Shown here piece after piece: positions 26,750-38,145 of a stretch of DNA of 64,000 nt; positions within the stretch are counted from its first letter, which is position 1, and each line of letters begins with the position of its first letter. Under the pieces are notes generated by a model, which made no database searches, was not told the DNA's origin, and saw nothing but the letters and a program-made list of their open reading frames with translations. The translations under genes and the position numbers were made by a program. Source of the DNA: Camarhynchus parvulus (Eukaryota > Chordata > Aves > Passeriformes > Thraupidae); NCBI RefSeq assembly GCF_901933205.1, contig NC_044573.1, positions 50,215,493-50,279,492 on the forward strand, read 5' to 3'.

Positions 26750-26845
26750 TGGGAATAGTAACTATAATGGGTTTAATTAACTATGTGGTATTGACGTAAT
26801 TAGTTATCCCAATGATTATACTTCTTTAATAAAAGCACTTCATTT
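26750..26845. promoter_or_regulatory. AT-rich candidate non-coding element beside CR1
   Basis: Just outside the 5' end of the minus-strand CR1 lies a unique stretch with TTAATTAACTAT (26,773) and GTAATTAGTTAT (26,796), related motifs 23 bp apart, plus AATGATTATA (26,811). It may be a small regulatory element. No coding potential is seen. Confidence 0.22.
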
Positions 26846-29704
26846 GGGATGCGTTTCTCTTCTGCATGTGCAGAGCCCTACACCTATATTTCATAACTGT
26901 CTAGACATCAGAACTCTGTGCATATTTTAGCATCTGCCCTTGAAAGAGAGGTTATCTTGCATGGCTTAAGATAATTGGGAAGAAATTATTTTGCCCCCTG
27001 GTTTCAGACTCACTTGCCTACTGAGAGTAAGAGAGATGGGCAGAGGGACAGTAGGTCAGTGTGGGGAAACCAGAATTGGGAGAGGGGAAGGGCTGGGTTT
27101 GGAAACTGCATGCTAGGCACTGGCTTTTTCTAACTTTTCAAGTCCAGAGTGTGTAACACTAAAGGGAATGGAGAAAGTTTAACTTGTAGGCAAAGTAAAT
27201 GCTGTATATCTGGTTTATTTATATGTATTTATGTACACAGAACTATTACTGTAGGTGTTTATAACATAAGCCTACATCCATTGTGCTAAATTTACATACA
27301 CCAAGCCTCAGTAACTCTGTTATTGCTATCACACAGCCAAATTGACAATAAGGAATGAATTTTAGTTTTCAGTTTGGTTTTGGCTTTTTTTTTGTGTTTT
27401 CCTGAGAATTCACTGTTCTTTGTGTTTCATCCCTCTGGCTAATCTTGAAGAGCAATGCTACAAGGAGAAGAGATTACCATATGAAAATGTCATTTTGTAT
27501 CATATGAATACTGAAAGAAAAAAACCCCACAACTCAAAGGTAAAAGGTCTATGGGAGGAGATTAATTCACTGTTCTTGAATCAATCTACCACAAAACGCT
27601 ATGAGAGAACTCCTTTAGCTTACATCTTGGTTCATAGCTGGGGGGAGGGATTCCTATCTGATAAAATATACTCAAAGATTAATGCATTCTGCACACAGCC
27701 TACTTCATAGGTAGGAGGTGTTATTCCTGTTGCTGTTGCTGTGTTTTAGCTAACATTTTAAAAGTTTTTTCCTCTCTCTCTCTCCCTATCTGCTCTTCTT
27801 CATCTCTTTAGTTTACAGAACTGTGCTGCAGTCCCTTCAGTCTTTCTTCCTTTCCCTGTTGGGAAAGACAGACGGAAATCACTGCAGGCATTTGAAGCAG
27901 CACAGGAGTGAACTCTGTGGGTCATTTTAACAGATAAATACATAAACAAGTCCTCAAGAAATGGGGAAAGCCAAGCAAATGGGAAAGAACTGGTTGTGAG
28001 ACCTGCAAACATGGCTTGTTCTCTAATCATAAGGAATGCTCCACTGAAGCCTCCATCCCTCGTTAAATCAATAAAATCATGTGTCCTTTATTTTAATCCT
28101 GTATTCAAGAACCAAGGATAGAGACTGAGGCTTTTCATTTTGTTGTTTCTAAAAAATCACTGAGATGATACTGACAAAGGTTGATTCTTTTACCTTGGTG
28201 TTTCAGAAAAATGTCAGTATGGAGGCAGGTGCTGGGCATTCAGCCACTTCTTTCAAAAGCAGGAAAGGGGTTCTGTGACAGCCTCAGTGCAAATACTGTA
28301 GCTTTCTGAGACATTTTGTTTGGTTTGATGTTGTGCTGCAATGACGAGAGAGGAAGGATCTCTTATGTACAGCTGCATGAATCTCTGGATTGAAGTTTTT
28401 ACAGCCTCAGATCCTCTTTTATACAGTAAAGGGGAGATGAAAGCAAATAACTCACATGCCATGAAACAGGTACTATGGGATTCTGAAAGGCTTAGCATTC
28501 CCGGTAAGTATTTGATCAAAATTCAGACAAGGGAACTTTGCACTGTCATTTGGTGGAGTGACAAACATGGTAAAAATACCTCCAAAATCTTCATTATTTT
28601 GTCAGCTCCATCTTGATTGAATTAGCAAAGAATGAGTCAGAGTTAAAAAAAGAGCCATTCTCCCCTGAAATGTATTAAAGTTTGGGTGGTAAAGAAACAC
28701 ATGTTTATTTCCTAAATGAAATGCAGGCAGAATATGTATCAATCCATGGAAACAGTAGTGCTAGTTTCCCATGCAAGGCATGTTCAGAAATTATCTTTTA
28801 CTGAGATCATAAAATGGCTCCAAATCTCACTGTAAATGGGGTTTCTGTTCCCCACAGTTATTTATCTAATGTCATATCTTGTATATCTTACATGAAAAAA
28901 TGCTTGGTTGAAAATGGTGAATAATGTAAATACAGGCTGGTTGTTTACCAAAGATTGTTCATCTTCAGGGAGAGTTGGTTTTTATGTTTTGTTTTGTTAT
29001 GTTTTTTTCTCTCTGAAAACTGTTCTGGATGTATTTATTTTTTGAAAGATGCCACCAACACTATTTCTCTGGTCAGATTAGGTAGAGTTTAACCAATGTA
29101 TATGTTAGTCACAAATCTGATATAACATGTGCTGTTACTTTTGGTAACTTCAGACACTGTGGTTATTGACCTGGTCTGCTGTTTACTTAATTTTTAAAAA
29201 TGCTACATGGTAATAGACTAACAAAGAAAAAAACCCAAACAAACAGGTTCAGGGAATGGATCTACTGATTTTCAGATCATGCTGGGTAATAATAATGAAA
29301 ACAAAACAAACAAACACACAAAAAGCACAAAAGAAGAGCCCCTTGGAATAGTATGCATTGTTCTCACCTTCAAATAACATATACCACCACACAGCCTCTC
29401 ACTTGATCAAGTGTAATTGTAGTTTGAAGTCAGTAAGACCTCAGTGAAAATCCTTGAAATGTTCTACATGTACCATGTTCACAACTGCAGACCTATTAGG
29501 TTCTTAAATAAGCTAAGGTAACATGAGTCAGCAGAGTGCTTTGCCCACAGATTAGCTTTAATTGGTAATTTTGCTTCCAAGAAAAGTATTATAATACATT
29601 AGTTAAGTTAGAAGTAACTCACACAGTCAGAAGTTAACCGATTGCTCTAGCACTAATGTGTAAAAAAAAAGTGCAACTTTACCAGATGTAGAAGCTGTGA
29701 ACAC
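26846..29704. other. Unique non-coding DNA between CR1 copies
   Basis: No gene is recognised. Short frames at 27,420, 28,253 and 28,341 have no familiar content. A-rich sequence occurs at 29,225-29,330. Confidence 0.65.
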
Positions 29705-30112
29705 CCACAAAGATGACTATGGGCCTGGAGCATCTGTTGTATAAAGAGTGTCTGAGAGAGCTGGGACTGTTCAACCCCTTCTCTCAGGAGAAGAGGAAGC
29801 TGAAGGGGGCCTTACCAAAGTGTATAAATACCTCGTGGGAAAGGACTGAAGGTGAGGGATCTGGGCCCTTTTCAGCAATGCTCACGAGGCAATGTGCACA
29901 CATGCAATTCCATCTGAACACAACTGAACACAATGCTTTTACTGTGAAGGTGATCAAACACAGAAACAGGTTGTCCAGAGACACTGTGGAGTCTCCATCT
30001 GTGGAGATACTCAAAATTCAGCTGTGTGTGGTCCTAGGCAACCTGCTCTAAGTGATCCTGCTTGAGAAGAGGGGTTGGGTGTACAACCTCAGGAGGTCCC
30101 TGTTTACCTATT
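29705..30112 (+). mobile_element. 5'-truncated CR1 LINE 3' end
   Basis: This is a plus-strand CR1 fragment of about 400 bp. It opens with the ORF2 C-terminus: the frame from 29,713 reads LEHLLYKECLRELGLFNPFS and then KRKLKGALPKCINT. It continues through the 3' region, with recognisable CR1 phrases 'tttactgtgaaggtgatcaa' (29,938), 'aacaggttgtccagagacac' (29,964) and 'gagaagaggggttgggtgta' (30,064). It ends near 'aacctcaggaggtccctgtt' without a clear terminal octamer. The 112-codon open frame across it is only this relic. The 5' truncation is typical of CR1 integration. The wording of the 3' region differs from the 24.7 kb copy, which suggests a different CR1 subfamily. Confidence 0.93.
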
Positions 30113-33100
30113 CACTTTTCAAAGTGGGACTTCAAGTGCTTAGCACAAAATTAAAAGGAAAAAAACAAACCTTGAACTGCAGCAGCTGCTATGCAATGCT
30201 CCTAAACAAACTAGACCAATATGATACCATCAAGAAATATCTGTCTCTATTTGCAGACCCCAACAGTCTTTAAATCAATACAATATGGTACTCAGGAATA
30301 TTTTTTTCTGCTTGTGATAAAACCATTTAATATGTTACACCTCATGATAAGTCACTAAGTGTCCTCCTGTTCTGTTGGCTCCTTTCTGAGGATATTAACT
30401 AGGGATGGCTCTGATTAACTCTGGAAGAGCTCTGGTTGAATAACCAGAAAATGTCAACCACATACCCCAACTCAGTATTTTTTTGAAAAGTTTTGAAATT
30501 CCATTTTGAACAAAAAGAAAACAGCAAAGTTTCAGCAATGGACTCAAACTGTCTTGTTTTTGATAGCATCAAAATGTAGTCCAATGTCTTCACTCTTAAA
30601 TACTTTACATGTGCATTGTATATATTATTAAATTAAATTGAAATTATTGAATTAAATCAGTGTTTATTTTATTTTCAGTAGTTGAAGTTCTGATTTGTCT
30701 GAAAGGTACAGAATATTTAGATAATCCCAGTGAATTATCTGAATTCACTGATAACAAATTCAAAATTCTCTAAGGACTGGAAATCCCCATCTTCAGAGAG
30801 CTCACAGAATGCTTTCTACATGCATGAATCAAACACCCCAGCAAATCAGTTTAATAATGCTAAGCTGCATCTTGGCTGAGGAAGATATACAGGAGTCTGG
30901 TGCATTTCAGATTGTACAAGATGTGAATATGAATAGTGTGAAAGATGTCACATAACAGCAAGGATGATACAAGTAACAAAAGACTGTGGATACTGTTATG
31001 TAATGCAGTCTAAAGCATAACTGAAATAGATACCCACTGTGCCAGACTCTACCTATTGACAGCCATGATTTGCATGAGTTAACTATAATCTATATTCCAT
31101 TAAAGATTATGAGAGGAAAAGATTATAAAAGTTAACACTGCTTAAACGTTGTAATTGCAGGCTTCAGTCATGCAACTCCTTTACCAGCATCGCTATCAGT
31201 GATGTGAAAGTCATCACTGCAGAAGGATAGAAGTGGGAAACCATATTATTATCGCCCTCATTACTTCTGTATTTTTGGTTAAGAATCATGGGAACATTCC
31301 ATTCTGGATAATTTCAAGAGCTGTTTTACAATTTAAATGGTATTTTCTTATTCAACCCATTTGAGCCTTGAATTTAGTCCGTTCTATTTATTCACATTAC
31401 TGGCACAGAAATAAATCTGTATCCCTATCTCCTCTCTCTAGCCTTGAAGAGTCACTACAACTGTTACTGAGAGACCCAAAATTTTCCTGTTGAGCATATG
31501 AACAGAATAGCTAACATGGATTTGCTTTGGCATTTGGCTCTGCCAAGGGAGGAATAGCCTTTCACAGGCGTAGGACACTAACATTTGGCTGCAAACTCTT
31601 ACAGTGGACTATGAGACAAGAGTCCACAAAAGACACACCTGACAGTCAGAACCAAGGTTATACTGGAAGAGCTGCCTGTTTAAAAATGTGTCTTTTTGGA
31701 ACAAGAGAGAATAAATGTGACTTGGAAGTTCAGCAGCTCTGGTGACACAGCACCAGAGTATGTACAGTCATCTGGTTAGAGCAGCATGCAGAATTGATAA
31801 TATACCTTATTTTTTGGAAACTGAATTAGAATCACCTGAAATACAGGAAAAAGACTGATCCTGTCCTGTGCAGCTGTAACCATAAGTACTGCAAAGTGCA
31901 GGAAAAACCCTCTTCTAAGTTTTCTAAACTAGCACTGGTACTTCAGCCAAATTTTTCCTGTATCTGCATTGTGGGTGAGAAGTAGTAACAGGAATCTTTT
32001 GATGTGCACTGCTTGATGCATGGAAATCCCTGGCTGTGCATTTTAGTACAGGTACTAAATTGATATCTAAAACAATGTTTTGCAAAGCAAACACCAAAGT
32101 TTGGTGAGTTTTACAGTTTGCCAAATCCTGTCATGAATGATTTGTCAAATACTTTAAGGCACAAACTCAAACAAATAATCAAATAAATCATAGAAATATT
32201 ATCCAATGAATTCTGCCTTTATGAATTAGTGTCATTCTGTTATGCTTCAAAACAGCCAAGCTTCATGAACTATTTAAAGAGACAGGAAGTGCGATGAGTT
32301 CAGTGGGAACACAGAATGGTGATCTGCCCAGTCTAAGAGTACATCTCAACTGGGCACAGTTCTAAAAGAAGAACAAGGATCCTATAACCAATATAATTCT
32401 AGTCAAATGTAATGCAAAACTCTCTGGAGTCACCGATCTCATAAAAAGAAAGAAAAATTCTTCAGTAGCCTGTGAAATGATAATGCACATTTAAAGATGA
32501 AAATTAATGAACTTTGGAGACCTTTCACGGTGTCAGCTTTGGCTGCATGAACATCTCCCAACTGCTTTTAATATGCCCCCAATGCTAAGTTGCACTAAAG
32601 AGCACCAGGAATGCAAAAGTTGTATGTTAAGATTTGTAGCCACTAATTCAAATATGTTATATTAAACAGGAAAGACATATCAACAATACTCAGAGAACTC
32701 ATAGACTCCCTAAAGGACCAAAAGACTGAGATCATGAAAGTTTCTAGTCAGATCACAGGCCTCTGAATTGCGCCTCTTACTCCCTGTACCAAGCCTATAA
32801 AACTCAATGTTATCTTTCTCTGACTTGAGCAGTTAGCCAGAAATCCGGATTCTATGGAGTAGTTTAAGTCAGAAGGAAAGAGAAGTTGATGCTAAAATCC
32901 TATTTATATATAAAAAAAAAAAAAATACAAAGGCTTCTTTTCTTCAGTACAACAAATATCAAATGTGGTGAGATGCTATCTTTCCTTGAAGCTCTGAGCT
33001 CTTTTCTAATCAGCACTTATCCCATACAGCTCTCTCCTGGCTTGGCAGTGGGCTGTGTTCCCAGTTTGTGTTCTGGCTTTGTCTGCTGCTCTTTTAGTCT

Positions 33101-33284
33101 GTTTTTCTTTCCTACCAACATTTCAGACACATACTAATTCACAGATGTCATAAGCCACAGTTACACCAAACTATCTAACAAAGAGTTAGCTAATTTGTTC
33201 TAATAATTTATCTTTTTTTTTTTTTTTTTTAATTTGAATCTTTCAAAGAGATAGTTACACTTTCCAGAAGGTATCATGTTATAA
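30113..33284. other. Unique non-coding DNA
   Basis: No gene is recognised. It holds an octamer motif ATTTGCAT at 31,068-31,075, an 8-bp hairpin at 31,197-31,219 and mononucleotide runs at 32.9 and 33.2 kb. Confidence 0.65.
33213..33230. repeat. Poly-T tract (18 T)
   Basis: A mononucleotide run about 55 bp left of the ancient CR1 fragment. Other runs of 14-16 bases are at 9,324-9,338 (T), 32,912-32,925 (A), 44,060-44,075 (A) and 47,764-47,778 (T). None is clearly the tail of a retroposed gene. Confidence 0.95.
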
Positions 33285-33765
33285 AGACATCAGGAGATTG
33301 AGTCTTTTTCTTCCCTTGGCAGGTTGTTCATATGGTTAATCACCTTCACTAGCAAATATCTGTGCTTGATTTGTCACCTGATGTTTCTTGAGAACAGTTT
33401 TCAGCTTCTCATGTTTTTATTGTTTCTTTACTACATTTAGAGGCCTTCAGAAACTGCTGAGTCCTTCTTATGAAAGTACTTATACACTATCATTAATTAA
33501 TTAATCTCTTGGCGCACCTTTTGATGAACTAAATAGAATGAGCTCTTTAACTCTCACGGTAAAACACTTCCCTCAGTTTCTGTGACTCTTCCTTGTACCT
33601 TGCCAGTTCGTTAATGCTGCAAAATGTGGACACCAGAATTGAAAAATAAATATTATTTCTATTGGTATCCTATGTTGACCTTAGCTACCTATCTCTGCTC
33701 TGCTTTTCTGCATTAGTCTTTGGGTTATACATGCAACTGCTGAATTAACTTCTTTGCAGGAGCGC
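33285..33765 (-). mobile_element. Ancient CR1/L3-like LINE fragment
   Basis: The minus-strand content resembles the 3' portion of old amniote-wide CR1 elements, as seen in turtles and crocodilians, rather than the younger avian CR1s. On the plus strand it reads as the antisense: 'gaactaaatagaatgagctc' and 'tttaactctcacggtaaaac' (33,526-33,566), then 'aatgtggacaccagaattg' (33,623-33,641), then 'tgcattagtctttgggttat' (33,709-33,728). The order and spacing of these blocks follow the antisense CR1 3' region as I remember it. Divergence is high and the ends are uncertain. The call rests on recalled family sequence, so a profile search would be needed to name the subfamily. Confidence 0.72.
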
Positions 33766-35914
33766 TAGGATTCATGCTGAGTTACTTATCCAGTGTAGGC
33801 TTTGCACTCTTTTGGAAGGCCTCTGCTTTCAGTGATGTCATGACACTTCTGGAGTAGTGAAGTTCTAAAGCTTGAACGGTTGGGAGAAAAAAGTAAAGAA
33901 CAGTCTGCTGGGTTGGTTAAGTTATGACTGGTAACTGGTGCAAAGGAGAAAGTGCACAGCTCTGAGTTCACCAGCAACTGCTTGCAATGAGCTGCTGTGC
34001 ACTGAAATGGCTGTGGTCCCTGTCACATGTAAAACTGGGAAGCTTAGATGTCCTACAGAAGGCCTTGACACAAATATCCATGGCTATGAATTGTGGTCTA
34101 AGCAAAATCTTATTCTATTGCAAAGGCTTTAAAGAAACCATACTGAATAATCAGCCTGCTCAATCACCAACTAGAGAAATTTCTTGACTTCAGGGTCATG
34201 ACCTAATTTGCATTATTTTTTGAAGTTCGATTAAGAGAAAAAGGAGCACATCTCTCACTAGCACCAAGGAAGATATCTAGCACTACACAATGAAGTGGCC
34301 AAAGGATAACATAAGTTGGAAAACCAGAAGATTACTCCCCAGGGACCTAATTTTTTTTCTGTGGGTTATTGCAGCAAGAAAAGCTGGTTTGTTTCTTTTA
34401 AATATCTATTAAGCATCTGGAGAAGTCATGTGCCAGGTGTGATCTAAATGGAAACTAAAAAGCTGGGGGGAAGGCCCCAGCTTTGTCTACAACTTCCCAA
34501 AGTTTGTATCACCAAATCCATTGTGCTAAATGGGAGCTCCACTATTTTCCCCTCTGGTCTGGAAATGTAAGCCCACAAATCTGAGTAATATCCTTTTCAC
34601 TGAGGTCTTCCATTTATCTACAGGAGCTTTTAGTTTTTCACTCTGTATTCTGGACTTCCTCATGCAAAATAGGGCTAGGTAAAAAAGATAACCTATACAA
34701 AGACTTGATGTCAGGATGAGATCATTTGAGTAATTTCTATTTTGTCACATTCTTCCACGTGTAATCCAGGTGCAACTGGTCCTCTCCACAGAACTTTCAG
34801 GCTAACTCCATTATATTAATTTGAATAGGAAATCCTCATAAGCATTGCAATTACCATTCAGCTGTACCTATGTTTTAACAGAAGTAATATTTCTGTCACT
34901 GGTTGTATGATGAAATACACACAGGACCTTTTTTTTCTCAGGGAGAGATCAGAGATACATATAAAGCTAACTTAAAGATATAAAGCTAAAAATGAAGCTA
35001 AGTATATGGCCCTTCATCTGAAAGCTGCTTTATCCACATTCTCAATCCCCATTTTATTTCTGACAAAGCCTCTCTGAAATCCATGGCTTTGATAGAATTG
35101 AAGGAATCCAGGTTAAACTCAGTTTGAGGTATGTATTTAACAATTTTTTCAAAAAGAGTTGATTCTTGATGGATTGCCTTTTTGTAGAACGTACATCAGA
35201 AAACAAAATGATTTACAACAATTTAAAGTGGAATTTCATGAGATTTACAGACTGTATACACTGATTAGTATTTGAGCTTATTTAAAAGGGATTCCATGGG
35301 CTTTGCCAGGATCATATATTTTGAAAAATCCATAAGAAAGTACCCTAATACCTTGGATTTTTAAAAAAATATATTACAGTTTAGAATTAAAAATAGAGTA
35401 AATTTCTACTCTGGAACAGGCAAATTTATTGGCAATATCAGAATCAGTGTTGAAAAGGGTAACCTACATCAAGTTAGCTTTAAGTATGTAATAGATAAAA
35501 AATACTTCCTCAATCTACTTTGTATAGATGAGTGATTTTTTTGGCATATAATACAGATATGGTTGACACACATTCATGTGTTTTGCTAAATTTGTAAAGC
35601 TACTTTGTCTGAAAAAAAGAGTATAAAAAAGAAAAAGTATTAAAATGAATCAGTTTTACTTCTGAAGTACTGTCTGACCCTGGTTTCCTGCAGTGGACAT
35701 GATCCTGACCCTCACCCAAATGTTCATGTCCCATCTGAGCTGCATCCCATCCTTTTCCCCAGGAAGGTGCCCTTTGCAAGGGGCTGAGGTTGTTCTGGTG
35801 CCCCCCAGCTATCCTCCTCCTGGCTGGGATGCTGGGACAGGGCCCTGGCTGTCAGGGCTGGAGAACAAAGGTGGCAAGAAAATTAGAGAAGGAACAAGTT
35901 GCTTCTGACCAAAC
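33766..35914. other. Unique non-coding DNA
   Basis: No gene is recognised. The hairpin at 34,459 is here. The last 220 bp (35,690-35,914) are GC-richer and may be unrecognisable CR1 upstream sequence. Confidence 0.6.
34459..34484. other. Perfect 10-bp stem hairpin
   Basis: AAAGCTGGGG at 34,459-34,468 pairs exactly with CCCCAGCTTT at 34,475-34,484 around a GGAAGG loop. No flanking poly-U run or promoter identifies it as an RNA gene. Confidence 0.6.
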
Positions 35915-36385
35915 TCAGTCCGAGAAAGGAAGGGTATCTGAGGTGGGAGCAGGGCAGGTTACCCAGGAGAAATATAGAGACACTGTCCAAGCACTCAGAG
36001 GTGGGCTTAGGGAAAGCAAAGCCCATCTGAAGCTGAATCTGGCAGGCAATGTGAAAGGCCACAAGAGGGGCTGCCACAAGCAAAGCAGCTGGTCTTTACT
36101 GGTAAGGGTTTTGTTCAGTTGTTCCAAGTCCAAATAGTGCCCATTGACAGGGCTGTCAATTGGCATAATCTGACATACACGAAATTCCAAGAAATAAGGA
36201 AATGTTTTTACTGTGAGGGTTGTCAAACACTGGAAGGAACCCAGGAAGAGTGGCTATCCTTCGAGATATTCAAAATCCAGCTTGACATGGAACAGGGCAA
36301 CCTGCTCTTGTTGACCTTACTCTGAGCAAGGGTCGTGCCGTAGGTGATCTCCAGAGTTCCCTTCCCAGCTCAGTGACCCTCTAAA
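35915..36385 (+). mobile_element. CR1 LINE copy with internal deletion
   Basis: This plus-strand CR1 has two separated parts. From 35,915 to about 36,095 the frame carries the linker after the endonuclease: GQVTQEKYRDTVQALRGG, then ESKAHLKLNLAGNVKGHKRG. From about 36,168 to 36,385 it is the 3' region, with 'tttttactgtgagggttgtc' (36,206), 'gatattcaaaatccagcttg' (36,262), 'cagggcaacctgctcttgtt' (36,293) and 'aggtgatctccagagttccc' (36,342). The whole reverse-transcriptase domain between these parts is missing. An 18-bp palindrome sits in the roughly 70-bp junction. The sequence upstream, 35,690-35,915, is GC-richer and may be further decayed CR1 endonuclease, but I could not confirm it. Confidence 0.9.
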
Positions 36386-36624
36386 TCAGAGAAGCCACTT
36401 ATGCTCAGAACACCTGAAAATTAGCCCTTTTGTTTAGAAGCCTCTACTGGAATTTGTTTACTTCCTGAAGCCATAGAAGAAAGGTAAGCCATTTAGGCTC
36501 TGTAGTAGGAATTGGCTTTCTTAATTATCTGACCAATTATTTTATTAGACACAAAAAAAAGAGACTGAATTTTAAAGCTGATATCAAGGTCTTAAAACTA
36601 ACTTAGAGGTAGTCTGAGTCATCT

Positions 36625-36892
36625 CTTCTGAGACTTCAGACACCCCTCAAATGGCTTCCCATCCAAGCCCTTCACCATCTTTGTAGCCCTCCTTTGAATG
36701 CTCTCTAAGAGTTTAATGTCTTTCCTATATTGTGGTGTCCAAAACCATGCACAGGAATTAAGGTGAGGCTGCACCAGTGCAGAGCAGAGCAGCACAAGCA
36801 CCTCCCTTGACCAGGCTTGACAGACCCCAGGACATGGCTGGTATTCATTACAGCTACTAAATGAATGGTTTACCTTATCTCCTTTCACATTT
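36625..36892 (-). mobile_element. CR1 ORF2 C-terminal fragment
   Basis: The minus-strand open frame spells the CR1 ORF2 C-terminal block: [20 protein letters not shown], then [20 protein letters not shown], then [14 protein letters not shown]. These match the CR1 consensus wording ([20 protein letters not shown] and onward) closely. The fragment stops about where the next CR1 block (GLFSLEKRRL) would begin, so both its 5' part and its true 3' end are missing. It lies about 240 bp from the plus-strand CR1 ending at 36,385, in inverted, tail-to-tail orientation. Confidence 0.93.
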
Positions 36893-38127
36893 CAGTAAAC
36901 TGCAGCAATGGTCTGCTGGAGATAAAATCTCATTGGTTCTAGAATGTGAAAATGGACCCCATTGCCTTTAATAGCATGGCAGATCATGCTTTTATTTTTT
37001 TTTTTTGGCCAAGGTTTGCCAGTAAAGCCATTAATTCTGGTTGGGTACATGAATTAATTAAAATAATTTTAATAGATGGTTTTACAAGGAGGGTTACTTT
37101 TTTTTTCCTACAGAAAAAGATAGAAAAAGTATGGAAATGCTTCTTATATCTTTAAACTATACAATTACTTATGAGACAAGAAAAATAGAATCTAATGCAT
37201 CTTTCTAGATTATGCTATAACAAAACTAGCCCTGTCTGGCAGGAATTCAAATAGAAATATTTGAAGTTATTTCCAGATTGCTAGAATCATGTTGTTCCTT
37301 AAAATGATAAGGTATACACAGGCAGTTTTTAGGTATGATGCTATAAAGGATACATTATTCCAACCAGTTGAGAAAATTTAAACTAGAAGTTACAGTCAGA
37401 TCTCTTGCAGAGATGCCACCCTGTTCGTGCAAAAGAATAAACCTTACACAAAAAGCCACATGTCTGACAGGTGTACATAAAACAGGGAAGTCTTAGGAAA
37501 ACAATGTTATCATTAAGGAAGTATTCCAAATGCCAACTTTTTTTGCTGCAGGTTCCTTAGCTTTTGATTTTTGGTGAGTGGTTCATGTGCAATGTTCTCA
37601 TTTAGGCCTGTATACATGTTTGTAACATATGAAATTATATCTATCTAGTCTAGAATTCAGATGGACATGGCAATAACAAAAGTTCTTGTATTTTTAATAA
37701 TATGTTGTTCTTTCTATTTTAGGAAAAATGCAGGTATTTTTCACAGACGTGATGTAAAGTCTTGCTTAGATTTATGGTGTGCATATTGAAGTTATTTTTA
37801 TTTGAAGAATTTTCTTGCTGTGGCTCCCAGAGTAACTGAAGTGCATGTTTTCATTGCAACACATACTATGCATTCCTTTCTTGGTGAGTTAACAGTGAAT
37901 GGCATTATCTGTGACTGTCCAAAACATGTTTATTCCAAAAGAGTGGGTTTTCATAAGCGAATAGCTAGTTTGTGCCATGCTCAAAGGAAAAATGTTTCAT
38001 CATGCTTGCACCGAACTACAGGAGTGTGTGAAATACTGCTTGGGTACGCAGGTCTTTATTAAAAGAGGGATTCTGTTGGAATATATAGATACAATGGCTG
38101 TAATTCAAACATTCTCTTTATTTAGAA

Positions 38128-38145
38128 AATAATAATAATAATAAT
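38128..38145. repeat. AAT trinucleotide microsatellite
   Basis: Six AAT units, followed by ATTATTTT, which gives short self-complementarity. Confidence 0.95.

Noticed and set aside
29713..30051. 112-codon plus-strand frame
   Set aside because: It is the ORF2 C-terminus and 3' region of a CR1 fragment.
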